Assembly: GCA_950295325.1 (NCBI GenBank)
Contig: OX485805.1
Location: 37,189,501-37,253,500, forward strand
DNA: 64,000 nucleotides
Source of the DNA: Polytrichum commune
Taxonomy: Eukaryota > Streptophyta > Polytrichopsida > Polytrichales > Polytrichaceae
Direction: 5' to 3'
A model generated the notes under the pieces. The model made no database searches. It was not told where the DNA came from and saw only the letters and a list, made by a program, of their open reading frames with translations. The translations under genes and the position numbers were made by a program. This document shows positions 1 through 11,534 of the stretch, piece after piece (positions within the stretch are counted from its first letter, which is position 1; every line of letters begins with the position of its first letter).

Positions 1-1270
1 GATGCATACTCGCATTAGGAACGACCTTAAATTGGGAGATCCACCAAATGGATGTAAAAATGGCGTTTTTGAATGGAAAATTGAATGTGGAGATTTATAT
101 GGATCAACCGGAGGGCTTCGTACAAGAGGGGAAAAAATATCTTGTGTGCAAATTCAAGAAAGCTTTATATGGGCTCAAACAATTGTCGAGGGCGTGGTAC
201 CACCATATCGAGTCATTCTTCATTAACGAGGGCTTTTGTAAGAGCCAAGCAGATCATTTGTTGTACGTCAAACAAACGGGTGAATATTTATTGGTGACGA
301 TCCTCTACGTTGATGATTTGATCATATTGGCAAACAATGTAACCCAATTAAAGTGGCTCAAATCGGAGCGAGAGAAAGAATTTGAGATGAGTGATATCGG
401 AGAATTGCATTATTGTCTAGAAGTGAAATTTGAGAAGAATAGAGAAGCTCGTACCATTACCATGAACCAAAAGAGCTACATCGAAGAGATTCTCAAGTGT
501 TTTAACATGGAAGAATGCAAACCGGTTGGAACTCCGTTCGATGTGAATTCTAAATTATTAAAACTTTTGGATGAGGAATTTATGAATGTGCAAAAGGAAA
601 TGAAAGGTGTTCCATACAAGGCCAGAGTAGGATCTCTCATGTATGCAATGATGGCCACGAGGGCCGATATTGCATTTGCGGTAAGTACGATGAGTCAATT
701 CATGGCGAAGGCTGGTCCACCGCATTGGATGGCCATAAAGCGCATCATGAAATATTTGAAGGGCACTTTGGACTTCAATATATGCCTCATATATAAGGAT
801 ATTATTTTAAGAGATTTTTACGATGCGGATTGGGCCGCAGATGCAAACGACCAATGATCCACCATGGGATACGTATTTTTTGTTGACGTTGGAGTCATTT
901 CGTGGAAATGCAAGAAACAACCAACCATTGCATTGTCTACGATGGAGGCGGAGTACATGGCTACTAGCCATTGTACTAAGAAAACGGTTTGGTTTCGGCA
1001 ACTTTTGGTGGATGTAGGATATGTGCAAGAAAAACCGACATTCATTGTGTGTGACAATTAAGGATGCATAGCACTTGCAATAATACCACACACCATTCTC
1101 ACACCAAACATATTGATGTATTAATCACTTCAATAGAAAGAAACTAGAAAACCAAGAGATATGTTTGAAGTATTGTCCTACAGAGGATATGATAGCGGAC
1201 GTGCTAACCAAACCACTTGCAAAGGATAGGCATCAAACATTAACAAAAGCAATGGCTTTAGAAACCTTTG
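1..1270 (+). mobile_element. Ty1/copia retrotransposon relic: reverse transcriptase and RNase H end of pol, decayed
   Basis: The open frame at 48-857 reads as the C-terminal half of a copia reverse transcriptase. It has the YGLKQ and RAWY motifs, the catalytic YVDD box near residue 88, and the SLMYAMMATRADIAFAV segment. RNase H follows, with DADWAADANDQ and then STMEAEYMA. The frame is broken by an in-frame stop at about 855-857 between DANDQ and STMGYVF, another near 1060 inside the DN.GCIALA segment, and a frameshift before the TKHIDV and ADVLTKPL segments. Gag, protease, integrase and the 5' LTR lie outside the window or are absent. In intact elements this protein copies retrotransposon RNA in cytoplasmic particles. 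This copy cannot encode a working polyprotein. Confidence 0.93.
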
Positions 1271-1284
1271 ACTACACTCCACCT

Positions 1285-1740
1285 TTAGAAAAGTGAGAGT
1301 GTAGAAGGTAGAGCATTAGACTACTCGTAGTCAACAAAATTATAATGGAAGATGCATGAGAAAGAATAAGGTTAGAATAAGGCTACCATGCTAGTCCGAA
1401 GAGGCATACAAGTTATCCCATATTATTTGTGTGAACCAATGAAGAGAAAAAAAACAATAAAAGGCAAAGCAAGGAGAGCATGAGACCATCTCACTCCAAG
1501 CATTGTTCATATGCCTTTGTACATGTATCTATGCTTGTGTAATCTTATCCCCTATTGATTCCAATATGGTGTGGGTCCTTAGAATTGGAGAAGTGTAGGC
1601 TACAACTATTCTTAGCTCTTCTTCTCAAATCCAAACTCCTGTGCTTAATCAACAAGATCTCGGTCTATGATCCATGTATGTCCAGCTTGGAGTATAGAGT
1701 GTTGACCACATTGGGGGTGTGCCCCCATTGAGAAGAAAGA
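1285..1740 (+). repeat. Probable untranslated tail / 3' LTR of the copia element
   Basis: Just after the last pol homology (ADVLTKPLAKD, ending near 1270) comes a purine-rich run that could be a polypurine tract, then non-coding sequence. That is where a 3' LTR should lie. I cannot see a clear TG...CA boundary or a second LTR copy, so the limits are guesses. Confidence 0.35.
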
Positions 1741-2568
1741 GAAACTCCGAATGCAAATCCACTCCTGCACGGTGTTTCTATTGCCTTTTTGCCCCTACTT
1801 CCTGGCAGACGAGCTTGTGGAAAATAATATAAATCCGTGGGGTCTCGGTTGGATAAGCATACTTGGGAATAGCCTTCAACAGTCCCAAATTTTGTTGGAT
1901 CAGGAGTCGCGGCCTTGGTATTTGAAGGAAATCGAAAAGCATGTCATTGAGATTCCTGTAGATCCAGCAACCTCCTACCTGTAGAGCTGGCATTTGTTTC
2001 CTAATAGCGAAATTGAGCTAGTAAGTGAAGAAAGAGAGAAAGAAAGAATGGAAATATTAGAAGCACTTGATGATGCAATTAAACTGTGCCTCTAGGTCCT
2101 TACGAAGCAAAACGAGCAGCAAGAGAAACATGTGAAAAATAAATTATGTAACATGGAAGCAAAAGAAAACTCTACACCAAGAGAGTTTCAATGATAATTT
2201 CAAAAAAATAACAGCTGATTTCCAGCTGCTGACAACCTTCAAGCACTATTGTTCATTGTTTTGCTCAAATAACTCTACTATAGTACACACGCACCGAATT
2301 TAAATATACTTTCTAGTGTACAAATACATGTTCATGTCCTCAAAATTGAACTGTCATGCTCAAACAGACAGGCCAGACACAAATGGGAAAATTACATGTC
2401 ACCTCCAGAGTGATCGGTGTTGCTTTCAGAGGGATTGAAGGATGCGGGTTGTAGCTGGGCACCCAATTCTAGGATTTCAGTTTCTGGTCCAGGCACAAAG
2501 GAAAAAAATTTGGTGTGGGAGAAGCTATTGAGGGAGATAGCAGAAGGTTTGGATCATGGGACTAAACA
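1741..2568. other. Intergenic stretch, 3' flank of the SLAC1-type gene
   Basis: Only short open frames in several phases, with no recognisable protein, RNA or repeat. The part next to 2569 should hold the 3' UTR of the minus-strand channel gene. No polyadenylation site was assigned. Confidence 0.5.
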
Positions 2569-5493
2569 TCAGACTTCACCATTTCCGTGATTTTTTTGGG
2601 GACCTTTCAAGGAAGAATCTGAATTTGGAACTGCATCAATATTTGAGTGGTCCTTTGAGATCAGGTTCTGCAAGGCTCCTATCATTACTTTGTGAAGGGG
2701 CTCATGCTTGAGGGTGAAGACATCACACCCATGTCTCGAGTCCTTGTCCCCACGAGAAGGTCGGGTTTTGTTTCCACGTGCAGTGATAGCAATGGCCTTG
2801 TCGTTCAGGAAAAGAGACTTCCATACAAAAGCATGGAGGAGGGTCGTACAAAACAACGTGAACACAGTTGCCGACGCGATGAAGGAAAGGAGAATTGCAA
2901 GGCATCGTGTGGTCCATGATGTTGCGACGTGACAATATTGGATCGAGGCTATGGCAGCCCCTGTCATCGGAAATGTGTATGCCCACCACGAAAATGAGAA
3001 CCTACACAAAAAAACTGGTAATTAGTTCAATTTAGACAGCACTTTTAAAGAATTGCTACTCTCAAGTCCTACGCTTCAGTAAGAAACTTGCAAGTCAAAT
3101 GTTGGAAACAAAGTTTATGACTATTCTTGTTCTATTGATACAACAACGATTGATACTTGTTCTGTTGTGATGTTTGTCAAATTCCTCACTAAGTTAAGCG
3201 GGCCTACTCCGGTGACTTATCTTGAACGGACACCTATATTTGAGTGGTGCATGGTTAGGTGTGGATCTAATAACAGACACCGAAAAACATGTGTTTAAGA
3301 GTTTGGAATGCATGTTCAAAATTTGCTAACCATTCTTGACTTAATAGTCAACATAATTGGGGGGCTGTGTGATCAAGGTATGGCTCCCTGGCTGTCACCT
3401 TTTGAACTTCATTTCAATTTAGGGCGGGCTCCAAATTTCTCTGTGATTGAACCTGGCTTCTCCATTTACATTCGCGGATCAGCCACGAATAGGAGTTGTA
3501 TTTCATAGCGAACACAAAAAAAAAAAACCATTTGGAATTCGTCCCGTCTACCTTAGAGACTACTTTCTGGGATAGCGGAAAGGAGGGACCATCTTACCGG
3601 ATGCCTCGGAAAAAGTTGATGCGGACAACGAGGGAGGTATACAGAAAGAGTGCAACGAAGAAGACAATCCTCGACACAAAATCAAATCTGCCTGTGATAT
3701 GCATCCATGCCACACTTGCGGTGCTTGGGGCAGCTACGAAGAGGAAGAAAACCGGGTGAAGCTCCTTCGGTAGTGACTCATTTGTGGGCAGTCTTTGGTA
3801 GAGGGTAACAAACAATACAATGTAATGTGCGACCCCCACAGACCAGAAAAAAGTTGCAGGCTCTGGCCACCCGACCACAGCGCCCAGCAGGGCCCCGACA
3901 AAATTGCCCACAACGGAAAGATGTGTAGAGGGGTTGGCAACTTTCGACAGCCTCCGCTTACCACCAGAGAGCCACTGGCCGTAGAGCTTGAGTTCGAGTA
4001 CGAAGAGTGGGGACATGAGGGCACAAAAAACTGCAGGGTGGACCGAAGTAGCGATGCGCGGTGGCAATCCGAGTGCCAAGAACATCCCCGCTATCCATGG
4101 TGCAAAAAAGAAGTTGACGCGTACAGGGTGGAAAAACTCACGCCTCACCGCCTCATAGTAGAAAAGGACCTTCATTGCGTAGGTGGTGGAGATGGCCAGG
4201 ATGGCGAGGAGAGCAAGGCCCCACAAGAAAAGGTTGATCTCCGCGGGGATGTGCAGGAATGCGAGCTCCTGTGAGCGCGAAAGTTCTTTCCACAGGATGG
4301 CCTGACTGCCCAACCCTAGACAGATCCCAAAGCAGCCGATTGGGAAGCGCAGAAGAAATGGCCAGAGCTCATCCATGGGCAGCATCAAAACCTCATGGTC
4401 CTGTTGTGCCCAGCATCCCAACATACAAAAGACTAGACTCTTGTTATTTTGTTCATCGTTCGAAGTGAAAGCAGCTGCAGAAGACGCTCTTGATAGTATA
4501 ACAAAAACATATTCCTGAACGTGCATAGCATTGATTCCACAAAAATGAAACCGTAAAGGTCAAAGGTTATGATATCTTTGCTCGTGATTGTGGGTAAATG
4601 TAGGCACTTCCATAGGATTACTTAACTCTCTAGAAATAGAATTAGTGTAAAGGAACATACCCGGAGCTCATCTAGTTCTGGCCCGTGAAGTGCATCAAAG
4701 TAGCGACCAGGCTTCACCGAGATACTATCGCTGCTATCTTCATCATCGTCATCTGAACTCCTTCCTTCAGCAATGACTCCTTGTCCTTGCCTCGCTGAAT
4801 GCCCCTTCGAGTTTTGCCTGTAGAATATTTGTCACAGAGCTCAAATGGGCGACGCAATACTGTTGCATAGTCTACTGCTAATCTAGAAAAGAGAGCCGTA
4901 ACGGGCAATTTACAAGTGCAGATTCCGTTGGCATTTAAGCTACGAGGTTCCATCGTGGTAGATTGGAAAGTGCAATACACGAAATCAAGCAAAGTTGGGT
5001 TCAATCCGCACCTGTCAAACCTCGAGGACCGCGTCCTGAACTTGTCATAGGCTTCTTGGCTGCTTACGAGATTGTTCTGTCCTTTCTCCGACTTTCCGGT
5101 CCCAAGCATCTCTGCAAGTCTTTGGGAGCTGAACCTAGCAGTGCCATGGGTGGAGCTCGACCTCCTCTTAGGCGATACAATTGGATCGGCAGCAGAAAGT
5201 GCAGGCATTGTGTTTCGTGGGGTGAGAAGGTAGGGGACACTCCCAAGCGTTGATCCTTCTAAATCCTTTGGCAAGCTGGATTCCATGTTCTTCACTGTAA
5301 TGTGCACCTCTGGAGGTTTGGAAGCTGCACCTTCAGCGGCTTCGTGATGACTTTGCAAGTTTGGGAAATCTTCATGCGGAACCCAGTTGGACTCACCACC
5401 AAGCTTGCGGGCGTCATCTGAAGATCCTGATCTATTACTAGTGCTATCGTTGTAATTCCTTTCTTTAGGCGCCGCCATGGCTGTCCAGTCCAA
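2569..5493 (-). CDS. SLAC1-like: SLAC1-family S-type anion channel, complete, four exons
   Basis: Plasma-membrane channel that passes chloride, nitrate or malate; in seed plants SLAC1 drives guard-cell closure. Exons on the minus strand: 5493-5012, 4817-4661, 4400-3598, 3001-2569. All have GT/AG borders and join in frame to about 624 codons. The cytosolic N-terminus (about 1-225) is Ser-rich, has an R-x-x-S site (RRSSS, near 110-114), then YDKFRTRSSRFDR, an acidic Asp/Glu run and RYFDALHGPEL. The ten-helix TehA/SLAC core starts at WPFLLRFPIGCFG and carries YEAVRREFFHPVRVNFFFAPW, YGQWLSGGKRRLSKVANPS, VTLYQRLPT and AYTFPMT. Phe491 in the last motif aligns, by my reading, with the gating Phe450 of Arabidopsis SLAC1. 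It is longer than the Arabidopsis protein (556 aa). Start chosen at MDWTAMAAPK; the Met five codons later is an alternative. Upstream non-coding exons are not excluded. Confidence 0.95.
3210..3372 (+). repeat. Dispersed repeat family R1, copy in SLAC1 intron 3
   Basis: Sits in the intron between 3001 and 3598. Hallmarks in order: GGACACCTATATTTGAGTGG, TGGTTAGGTGTGGATC, AACAGACACC, ACATGTGTTTAAGAG, and AGTCAACATAATTGGGGG. The same order recurs, in either orientation, at a dozen places in the window. Confidence 0.75.
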
Positions 5494-6689
5494 GGCATGG
5501 AGGTACTGATAATGCGCACTCGCTCAAGGGACAAGAAGGTGAAAAGTTGGATGATGATATGATTAATTTGCTAGTACAAAATGTCTTCAATGGTACATCT
5601 CTCAACGATCTCGTCGTCTCCAGAGAGGTGCAACTCAAAATTTCTCTTGCATAGCGCAATGATGCGCTCAGAAAGAGTCCGGGAGTAGATTACCACCGAA
5701 GCGTGTGGATTCCTGCGACCTGGCTTTGCAATCAAGTGGAGATTAAAAAAGGATGGAAACTAGTGGGGAAGTCGAGAGACCTTTGTAACATGTTGTAATT
5801 CCTCACGAAGATTCTCCACGCTAAATAGTGCGGCACAGCAGCTCCAAATCCAATAGATACAACTTCCACTTTTGGATGATCTGCAACTGGATCTGCACGT
5901 AAAACAGACAGAATTGAAGATGTGCAAATGCAGAAATCATGCACAAACCTTTCAGGACAACGAAGGAAGAAGGCAAGGCCGACAACATCAACTTTTACAG
6001 AGCTCATTTCATTAAACCAAAAGAAATGCGTCACAACGCCGATCAAGACAAAATCATGAAAAAAGTAATGGAAATAAGGAGAACTCGGCGATTGAGGAGA
6101 AATTTAAAGATTTATTTTTGCCTCACACGAGTTTCATCCACCTATAGGAACTTTCTGCTACAACTGAAACTATATCGTTATGACGATCTTGGTTGCATCA
6201 GGTCCACGGTCTACACCATTTCTGAGTCACTGTTTTCTCCACTTGCTCAAAATTAATGGGTGACACACAAATATTCCTCGTGAATGAATCTGAGATGTAC
6301 TAATTGTGCTCCTCCAGTTCTTTCACCCGATAAAAAGTGTGACTGGCTCTTTTTCTAAGACGTCATCCACCAAAGTCTCTGATGGTTGCAATTAATTCAC
6401 GTCGATTCTGAGAGCAAGACTTCGCTTAGTTAAGTCTAATGACACTGCAGTTTGAGTGAAAGTGGAGTTGCTTAGTGCTTTCTTAATCACTTGTCTGGTG
6501 AGCTTAAAGTGGAGGATGGACTTTTCCTAACGAAACCTGACCAGAACAGCTGCTAGGATACACTGCAAACATTCAGCACAAGGGACATCGATTTCTGTCT
6601 CTAAAATCAGGTAATATATGCCAAATTACAAATAAAATTAAAGAGGCCCTCATTCTTGCCAGGTTTCTAATCCAACAAAATCGAGCACA
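5494..6689. other. Upstream region of the SLAC1-type gene
   Basis: No recognisable coding sequence. Short open frames on both strands (5732-6046 minus, 5939-6256 plus) overlap each other and match nothing I know. It probably holds 5' UTR and possibly a leader intron. Confidence 0.4.
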
Positions 6690-7295
6690 CAGAACGATGG
6701 AGAAGGACAAGAAATAACAGCTCCAAACGTCGCGAATGCTCCGCAATAGCTTGCAGCCAATCACAATGGAGAATATTCGAGAAGGTCAAGAGTAAGAGCT
6801 CTAAAACATGAGATCATTTCGCAGTAGTTCACAATTACAATGGTAAACAACCGAGAAGGACAAGACTGAGTGCTCTACACGTTGCGATCGTTTCGCAATC
6901 GCTCGCACTCAATTACAGTGGAGAACAATCGAGAAGGACAAGAGAAACAGCTCTAAACCTTGCGAATGTTCCGCCGCACCTGGAGAACAATCAAGAAGGA
7001 CAAGAGTAACAGCTCTAGAACTTGCTAACGTTTCGCAATAGCTCGCAGGCAAAAACAATGGAAAACAACCGAGAAGGACAAGAGTAACAGCTCTAAACCT
7101 TGCGATGGTTTCGCAATCGCTCGCACGCAATTACAATAGAGAACTCTCGAGGAGAAAAGAGTAACAACTCTAATCGTTGCGATCATTCCGCAATATCCCA
7201 CATGAAATTACAATGGAGAACAAGGACAAGCGTAACAGCTTTGAACCTTTGCGATCGTTCCACAATAGCTCGCAACTCAATTACGCGTGGAAGTC
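6690..7295. repeat. Minisatellite, about eight units of ~80 bp, upstream of SLAC1-type gene
   Basis: Each unit repeats the order GAGAAGGACAAGAGTAACAG, CTCTAAACCTTGCGA, TTTCGCAATAGCTCGCA, CAATTACAATGGAGAACAA. Units start near 6699, 6779, 6859, 6931, 6993 and 7070, with two more degenerate ones before 7295. One unit is shortened to ~62 bp. Sequence identity between units is moderate, so the array is not recent. Confidence 0.85.
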
Positions 7296-7465
7296 TAACT
7301 TGACTTCGGCACGGGAACACACAAGGTATGCTGGTGAAGCGATCATCGTTATTCTGAAGAAGACAATCCTTCCTCATCCATCGGCCTCTTCCTCTGCCCT
7401 GTAGTCCTACGGGATCACGATCCCGTGCAGACTCGCCTACGATGCTCAATTTCTAGGCACATTGC

Positions 7466-8068
7466 ATGCACACTCAATCAAGAACCTCGCAATTTGGATT
7501 CTCCATCACGAAACCAAACGAATCGAAGGAAACGTCCACTGCAGATCCCCGCTTTCTTTCCTTCCTGCGTCTACAGAGGTCCTGCTTAAATCCTCATCAC
7601 CCCGCAAGATTGCAGCGACTCTCCTCCAGCTTCCACACACGTCTTGCACGAGTTTCATCTCCTGAAGGATTAGGAAATTCTGCGTGGAAATCCAAACTAG
7701 CTCAAGGTTTTGCTAATAAGTTACGCAAAGGTCGTCCCTCTGGCTCTCGGCACCCGTCAAAGGCTTCAGACAGCCAGCAGAGGATGAATGGAAGGATGGA
7801 TGAAATTATCACTCAGGATGAAGTATACCACGTAACCCTAGGTAGTAGAATTACATTATGTGCGAGCCAGATTAGGCGCAAATTGATTATTTTGGCCCAC
7901 TATGCCACATGTCATCATGGGTTTCGTTGGAACCTCTTAAAGATGATGTGGAAATTGAAGTCAGGCAAGGATGTTCCAATGGGATTTGAATGTGTGATAT
8001 ATTTAGTGCAGCAAGCCTCGTTACACTTCATCCCAATGATATTTACGTGTAGGGTAATTAATGCATAA
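7466..8068 (+). CDS. Hypothetical open frame of 200 codons, unrecognised
   Basis: I do not recognise this protein. The first ~110 codons are basic and Ser/Pro-rich and lie in the more GC-rich stretch 7380-7840. The last ~60 codons fall in ordinary AT-rich DNA and look like random translation. Either the first part belongs to an exon of an unseen gene, or it is the GC-rich transcription-start region of the SLAC1-type gene read in an unused frame. I favour non-coding. Confidence 0.15.
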   Translation: MHTQSRTSQFGFSITKPNESKETSTADPRFLSFLRLQRSCLNPHHPARLQRLSSSFHTRLARVSSPEGLGNSAWKSKLAQGFANKLRKGRPSGSRHPSKASDSQQRMNGRMDEIITQDEVYHVTLGSRITLCASQIRRKLIILAHYATCHHGFRWNLLKMMWKLKSGKDVPMGFECVIYLVQQASLHFIPMIFTCRVINA

Positions 8069-8204
8069 TTTGGAGTGCCCTTTCATAAGTTACAATGAGA
8101 ACTGGTAACTCATGAGGATGGGAGTATGGAGGACTCTTATGTGTGAAATGCACAATGGCCAGTGCATTATATCGCATAATGTTATGTGGAATGCATTGAG
8201 ATTT

Positions 8205-8440
8205 AGTGGTTGTCTCCTTGATTTTCTCCACCGACCTTGGCCTTGAAGCTTTGTAACGGCACCACATGATCATAAAGAATAACCGTAGGGGTGGTTGCCC
8301 TGGACATGGTCTAGTAGTGGGGTTGATGGGGGTACATGACAGTCGTGGTTGTACTTAGCATTTATTGTGGTTTTTGTTTTCATGAAAATAGAAGCAAAGA
8401 AAGAAAACCACGAGCATGACCACAACCACCCCTTGTGTAT
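8205..8440. repeat. Dispersed foldback-like repeat R2, also at 37420-37600
   Basis: Shares a core with 37420-37600 (CTTGG.ATTGAAG followed by GGTGCCACATGAGCATGAA or close variants). The piece 8285-8435 begins with GGGGTGGTTG and ends with CAACCACCCC, so it can fold on itself. Confidence 0.5.
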
Positions 8441-10002
8441 ATAAGCCTTCCTACTTGCTCACAGTGTTACTCAAGTTGCGACTTTCATATGCGAATAAAT
8501 AAATATAAGCACTCAAACTATTGATTGCTAAGTTACACTCATTCCAATTTATTACTCGTGTATACATGTTAGCATTTGCGAATCACAAGATTGTCATTTC
8601 AAATTTGATAATCAGAGTTGACATGAAAAAACTATAAGAACTCAAAATGACAATGAATCTTTTTCACTTCAAACAACAACATAGATCCTCTCATTTATTG
8701 TTGAACCTATAATGATACATGCGTTCTAAGCACGTTGTCCGATCTCACGTCTTCGTAATGTCCGCTCTTAACTACAAGCATGACCATACACCACTCAAAT
8801 AAAAGACGTTCAATTGAGAAAAGTGGCAACACAAAGCCTACAAACCTTTACATGATGAATATTACTAGATACCTCTAACAAAATGCTAAGAGCTCTTAAG
8901 AAAAATATGCTTCACAAACCATTATGAAACAATCAAGGTTGAATGTTGCAAAGTAAGATTGCCACACGAGACATGGTTTCGTAACTCCCAAGAAGGCATC
9001 AACGAAGATAAACACCCACCATACGATACTAAGCTTATAATGTTCTTACGGATCCCAACAAAGCAAAAGTGCGATTAAATAATCTAACCTAGACATATAG
9101 AGTCAACCCAGGCCGGGGCCGGCCCTTGGGTTTTTGGGGAAAGGTGGCTTCAACTTGACCACGATAAGCTTGAACTATGAAGGTGGACATGCGAAGATTC
9201 CACACGTCCACAAACGGTTAACGATATTATAAAGTGCACAAGTTCACAAGCCCATTCGGCTCAACTTTTGGCCCTAGTGGCCATGCATTTAAACTTTGCT
9301 AAAGTGGGGCAACGGCAAATTTTATCGGATACGAAGTAAAGTATGTGGGCCTTATGCGGTCGTTCTTCTTAATTGGACATCTGCGTTTTTGGAGTGGTAG
9401 GTATATGGCAAGGTGTGTAGACGAGGATGGCAGCAAAAAGACACATGTTATGATGAGATTGGATTGTGTGCTTAGTATGTGGACATTATTATAGGTTCGA
9501 CTGTGAGCACAATTGGGAGGGGTTATGTCATCGCAAGAGAGAAAGAGGGTTTTCACATAGGTCTCATGTAGTTTGTACATATGAACCTTGTTTTTGAAAT
9601 TTTTGAATAACATCGTGCGTGATTTGCGATTGTTGATTGTACGAGATGATTCCCAATATGATCCAATGCTTATGAAGTGCTCATAAAAGGTGTGGTGAGC
9701 TTATGTAGGAACTCAATTTCCATGAGAATCAAACTACTTTCCACAAGCTATAATTAAGTTTGTACTAAGGAAAATTACATACACTACAAAGCATATGAGT
9801 AATGAGCAAATTGTCATGCGTTGTTGGAAACTTGTCTTATGTCATTGGAAAACTTGCAAATCTTCCACTGGTAGTAGATTTGCATTACTCTTTCACCAAT
9901 GCATGATGATTGCCTGAGACTCGCCTACTAGTAGTGATGTGTCTATGATGTCATTTTGAGTCTAATCAAATGAACAAAAAATAGAATTTGGTCATACAAG
10001 AT
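8441..10002. other. Gene-free AT-rich stretch
   Basis: Nothing convincing in any frame. A piece near 8735-8830 resembles the dispersed repeat family R1 (GACCATACACCACTCAAAT). A short GC patch lies at about 9108-9125. Confidence 0.5.
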
Positions 10003-10371
10003 ATTACACTAAATGTGATATTTAGTGTCACCAATTCTAGTTGTCTTGCTTAATACTAATTATGAACTGCGGTATAGTGTCACCAACATTATTTGTCGTT
10101 CCTTGTAATTTTTTGGGGGGGGGGGATTATAGATTTATAGTGCTGCGATTATTGTTACTCACCAAGTGGTTTTTCATCCACATGTCGATCATCCATGACA
10201 AATTTTCAACAAAAGTTGTTGACAAGAGAAGGTAAGGCTTTGGTCAATGGATGATCTCATCCATCATCCATGACAACATTTTGTTCACTCATTCATAAGA
10301 AATGTCATATGAAAAGTTACCATAAAGACATAAAAATATCATATGACACTAAATATCATGTTTATTGTAGT
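10003..10371. mobile_element. Short TIR element (ACTAC-type MITE), copy A
   Basis: Left end reads ATTACACTAAATGTGATATT; the right end, reverse complemented, reads ACTACAATAAACATGATATT, both followed by TAGTGTC. The interior matches copy B at 31391-31701 over most of its length, including two CATCCATGACAA motifs and GACAAGAGAAGGTA. No coding capacity. Confidence 0.7.
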
Positions 10372-10506
10372 TCTCTGCGATTCCAACTCCACATGCACTG
10401 TACATGACGGTTAATTTGTGTCATCAACACTATTTAGTGTCACGTTATATATTGTTGGTGGAAGTGATTCAAATATCGTAGAAAATAATTTGTAGAACCA
10501 TGACTC

Positions 10507-10831
10507 ACTACACTAAATAGGACATTTAGTGTTTGATTATAATCAGTGTTGTTACCACCCTATCATGCTCAACACTAATTTTCAATTCCTTGATAATTAG
10601 TGTTAGACATAAATGTGCCGCTACTTTTCCTACTACCAACTCCTTTATTCTATCATTTTTTTCATATCCTTACTAACATTGAGTTCAAACATGTAACTCC
10701 CCCATATTACCATAATTGATATTCAATGTTTGAGTTTACGTTTAATGTTACTTACTTTCATAGGGTTGTTGATATTTAGTGTATGTTTTCCAAATAGTGT
10801 ATCAAAAACTAAATATCCTATTAATTGTAGT
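10507..10831. mobile_element. Short TIR element (ACTAC-type MITE), copy C with a different interior
   Basis: Left end ACTACACTAAATAGGACATT, right end (reverse complement) AACTACAATTAATAGGATAT. The ends match the elements at 10003 and 31391 but the interior differs, so it is a related subfamily. Confidence 0.6.
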
Positions 10832-10893
10832 TCAAGCAATCTTAATTAACTTTGGATAATAACCCATACTTGCATAGTGGCCTGGAAGCGCGA

Positions 10894-11199
10894 CACGTGT
10901 CAAAATGCTGACATTAATATTAGTTTAACCTTTCAATAGGAAACGAGTAACTTACATTATTCTGTATATAACACTATGATCCTAATCTTAACATGTTTGT
11001 TAGTGTAGCTTACCGGGCAAGGATGCCAGCATGGCAACCTCCTGTAGGACTCCACAATACCACGTGGCATTCTCTTCTCTTATCCGACCCTGCAAGTGAG
11101 GGGGTCTGACTCCACCCTTGTACCATGTCCACGTGGCAACGCAAGCAGGACTTGCCGGTGCAGCGGCCAATGGTTGGGACTGTGTGGCATCCACGTGGC
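10894..11199. promoter_or_regulatory. Cluster of four ACGTG-core (ABRE/G-box) motifs
   Basis: CACGTGTC at 10894-10901, and CACGTGGC at 11061-11068, 11130-11137 and 11192-11199. CACGTGGC and CACGTGTC are the strong forms of the ABA-response element bound by ABF/ABI5-type bZIP factors. The block is more GC-rich than its surroundings, as a promoter would be, but no gene was found next to it. Confidence 0.45.
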
Positions 11200-11513
11200 G
11201 GTATCTTAGGTTACAAGCTAGACAATTTAACTAATCATGGACCTTCCTGGTTAATTATTGAAAATTAGCACACTAAACTTGTTGTTAAGAGGAGGAGGTA
11301 ACGATAAACCTCCCCCTATGAGCTTTCACGGGGAACCGGATAGGGGCCAGGTCAGCCACCCACAAAAAAAAAAAAAAAAAATCCGATTCCGACCAAAAAT
11401 TATTGCCTGTCCTGCCCGACTTCGAAAAAAAACATTGTCCTTGCAGTTTTGAAAGCCGCTTATTCAGAAAACCCTTATTGAGTGTACCTTACTTCACCTT
11501 CAAGGTCCAAAGC

Positions 11514-11534
11514 TATATATATATATATATATAT
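11514..11534. repeat. (TA)n microsatellite
   Basis: About ten TA units inside the left arm of the long-TIR element. The right arm lacks them, so the tract expanded after the arms formed. Confidence 0.9.

Noticed and set aside
4259-4468. Plus-strand frames within 3600-4470
   Set aside because: They are shadows opposite the SLAC1-type exon, whose minus-strand translation matches the family end to end.
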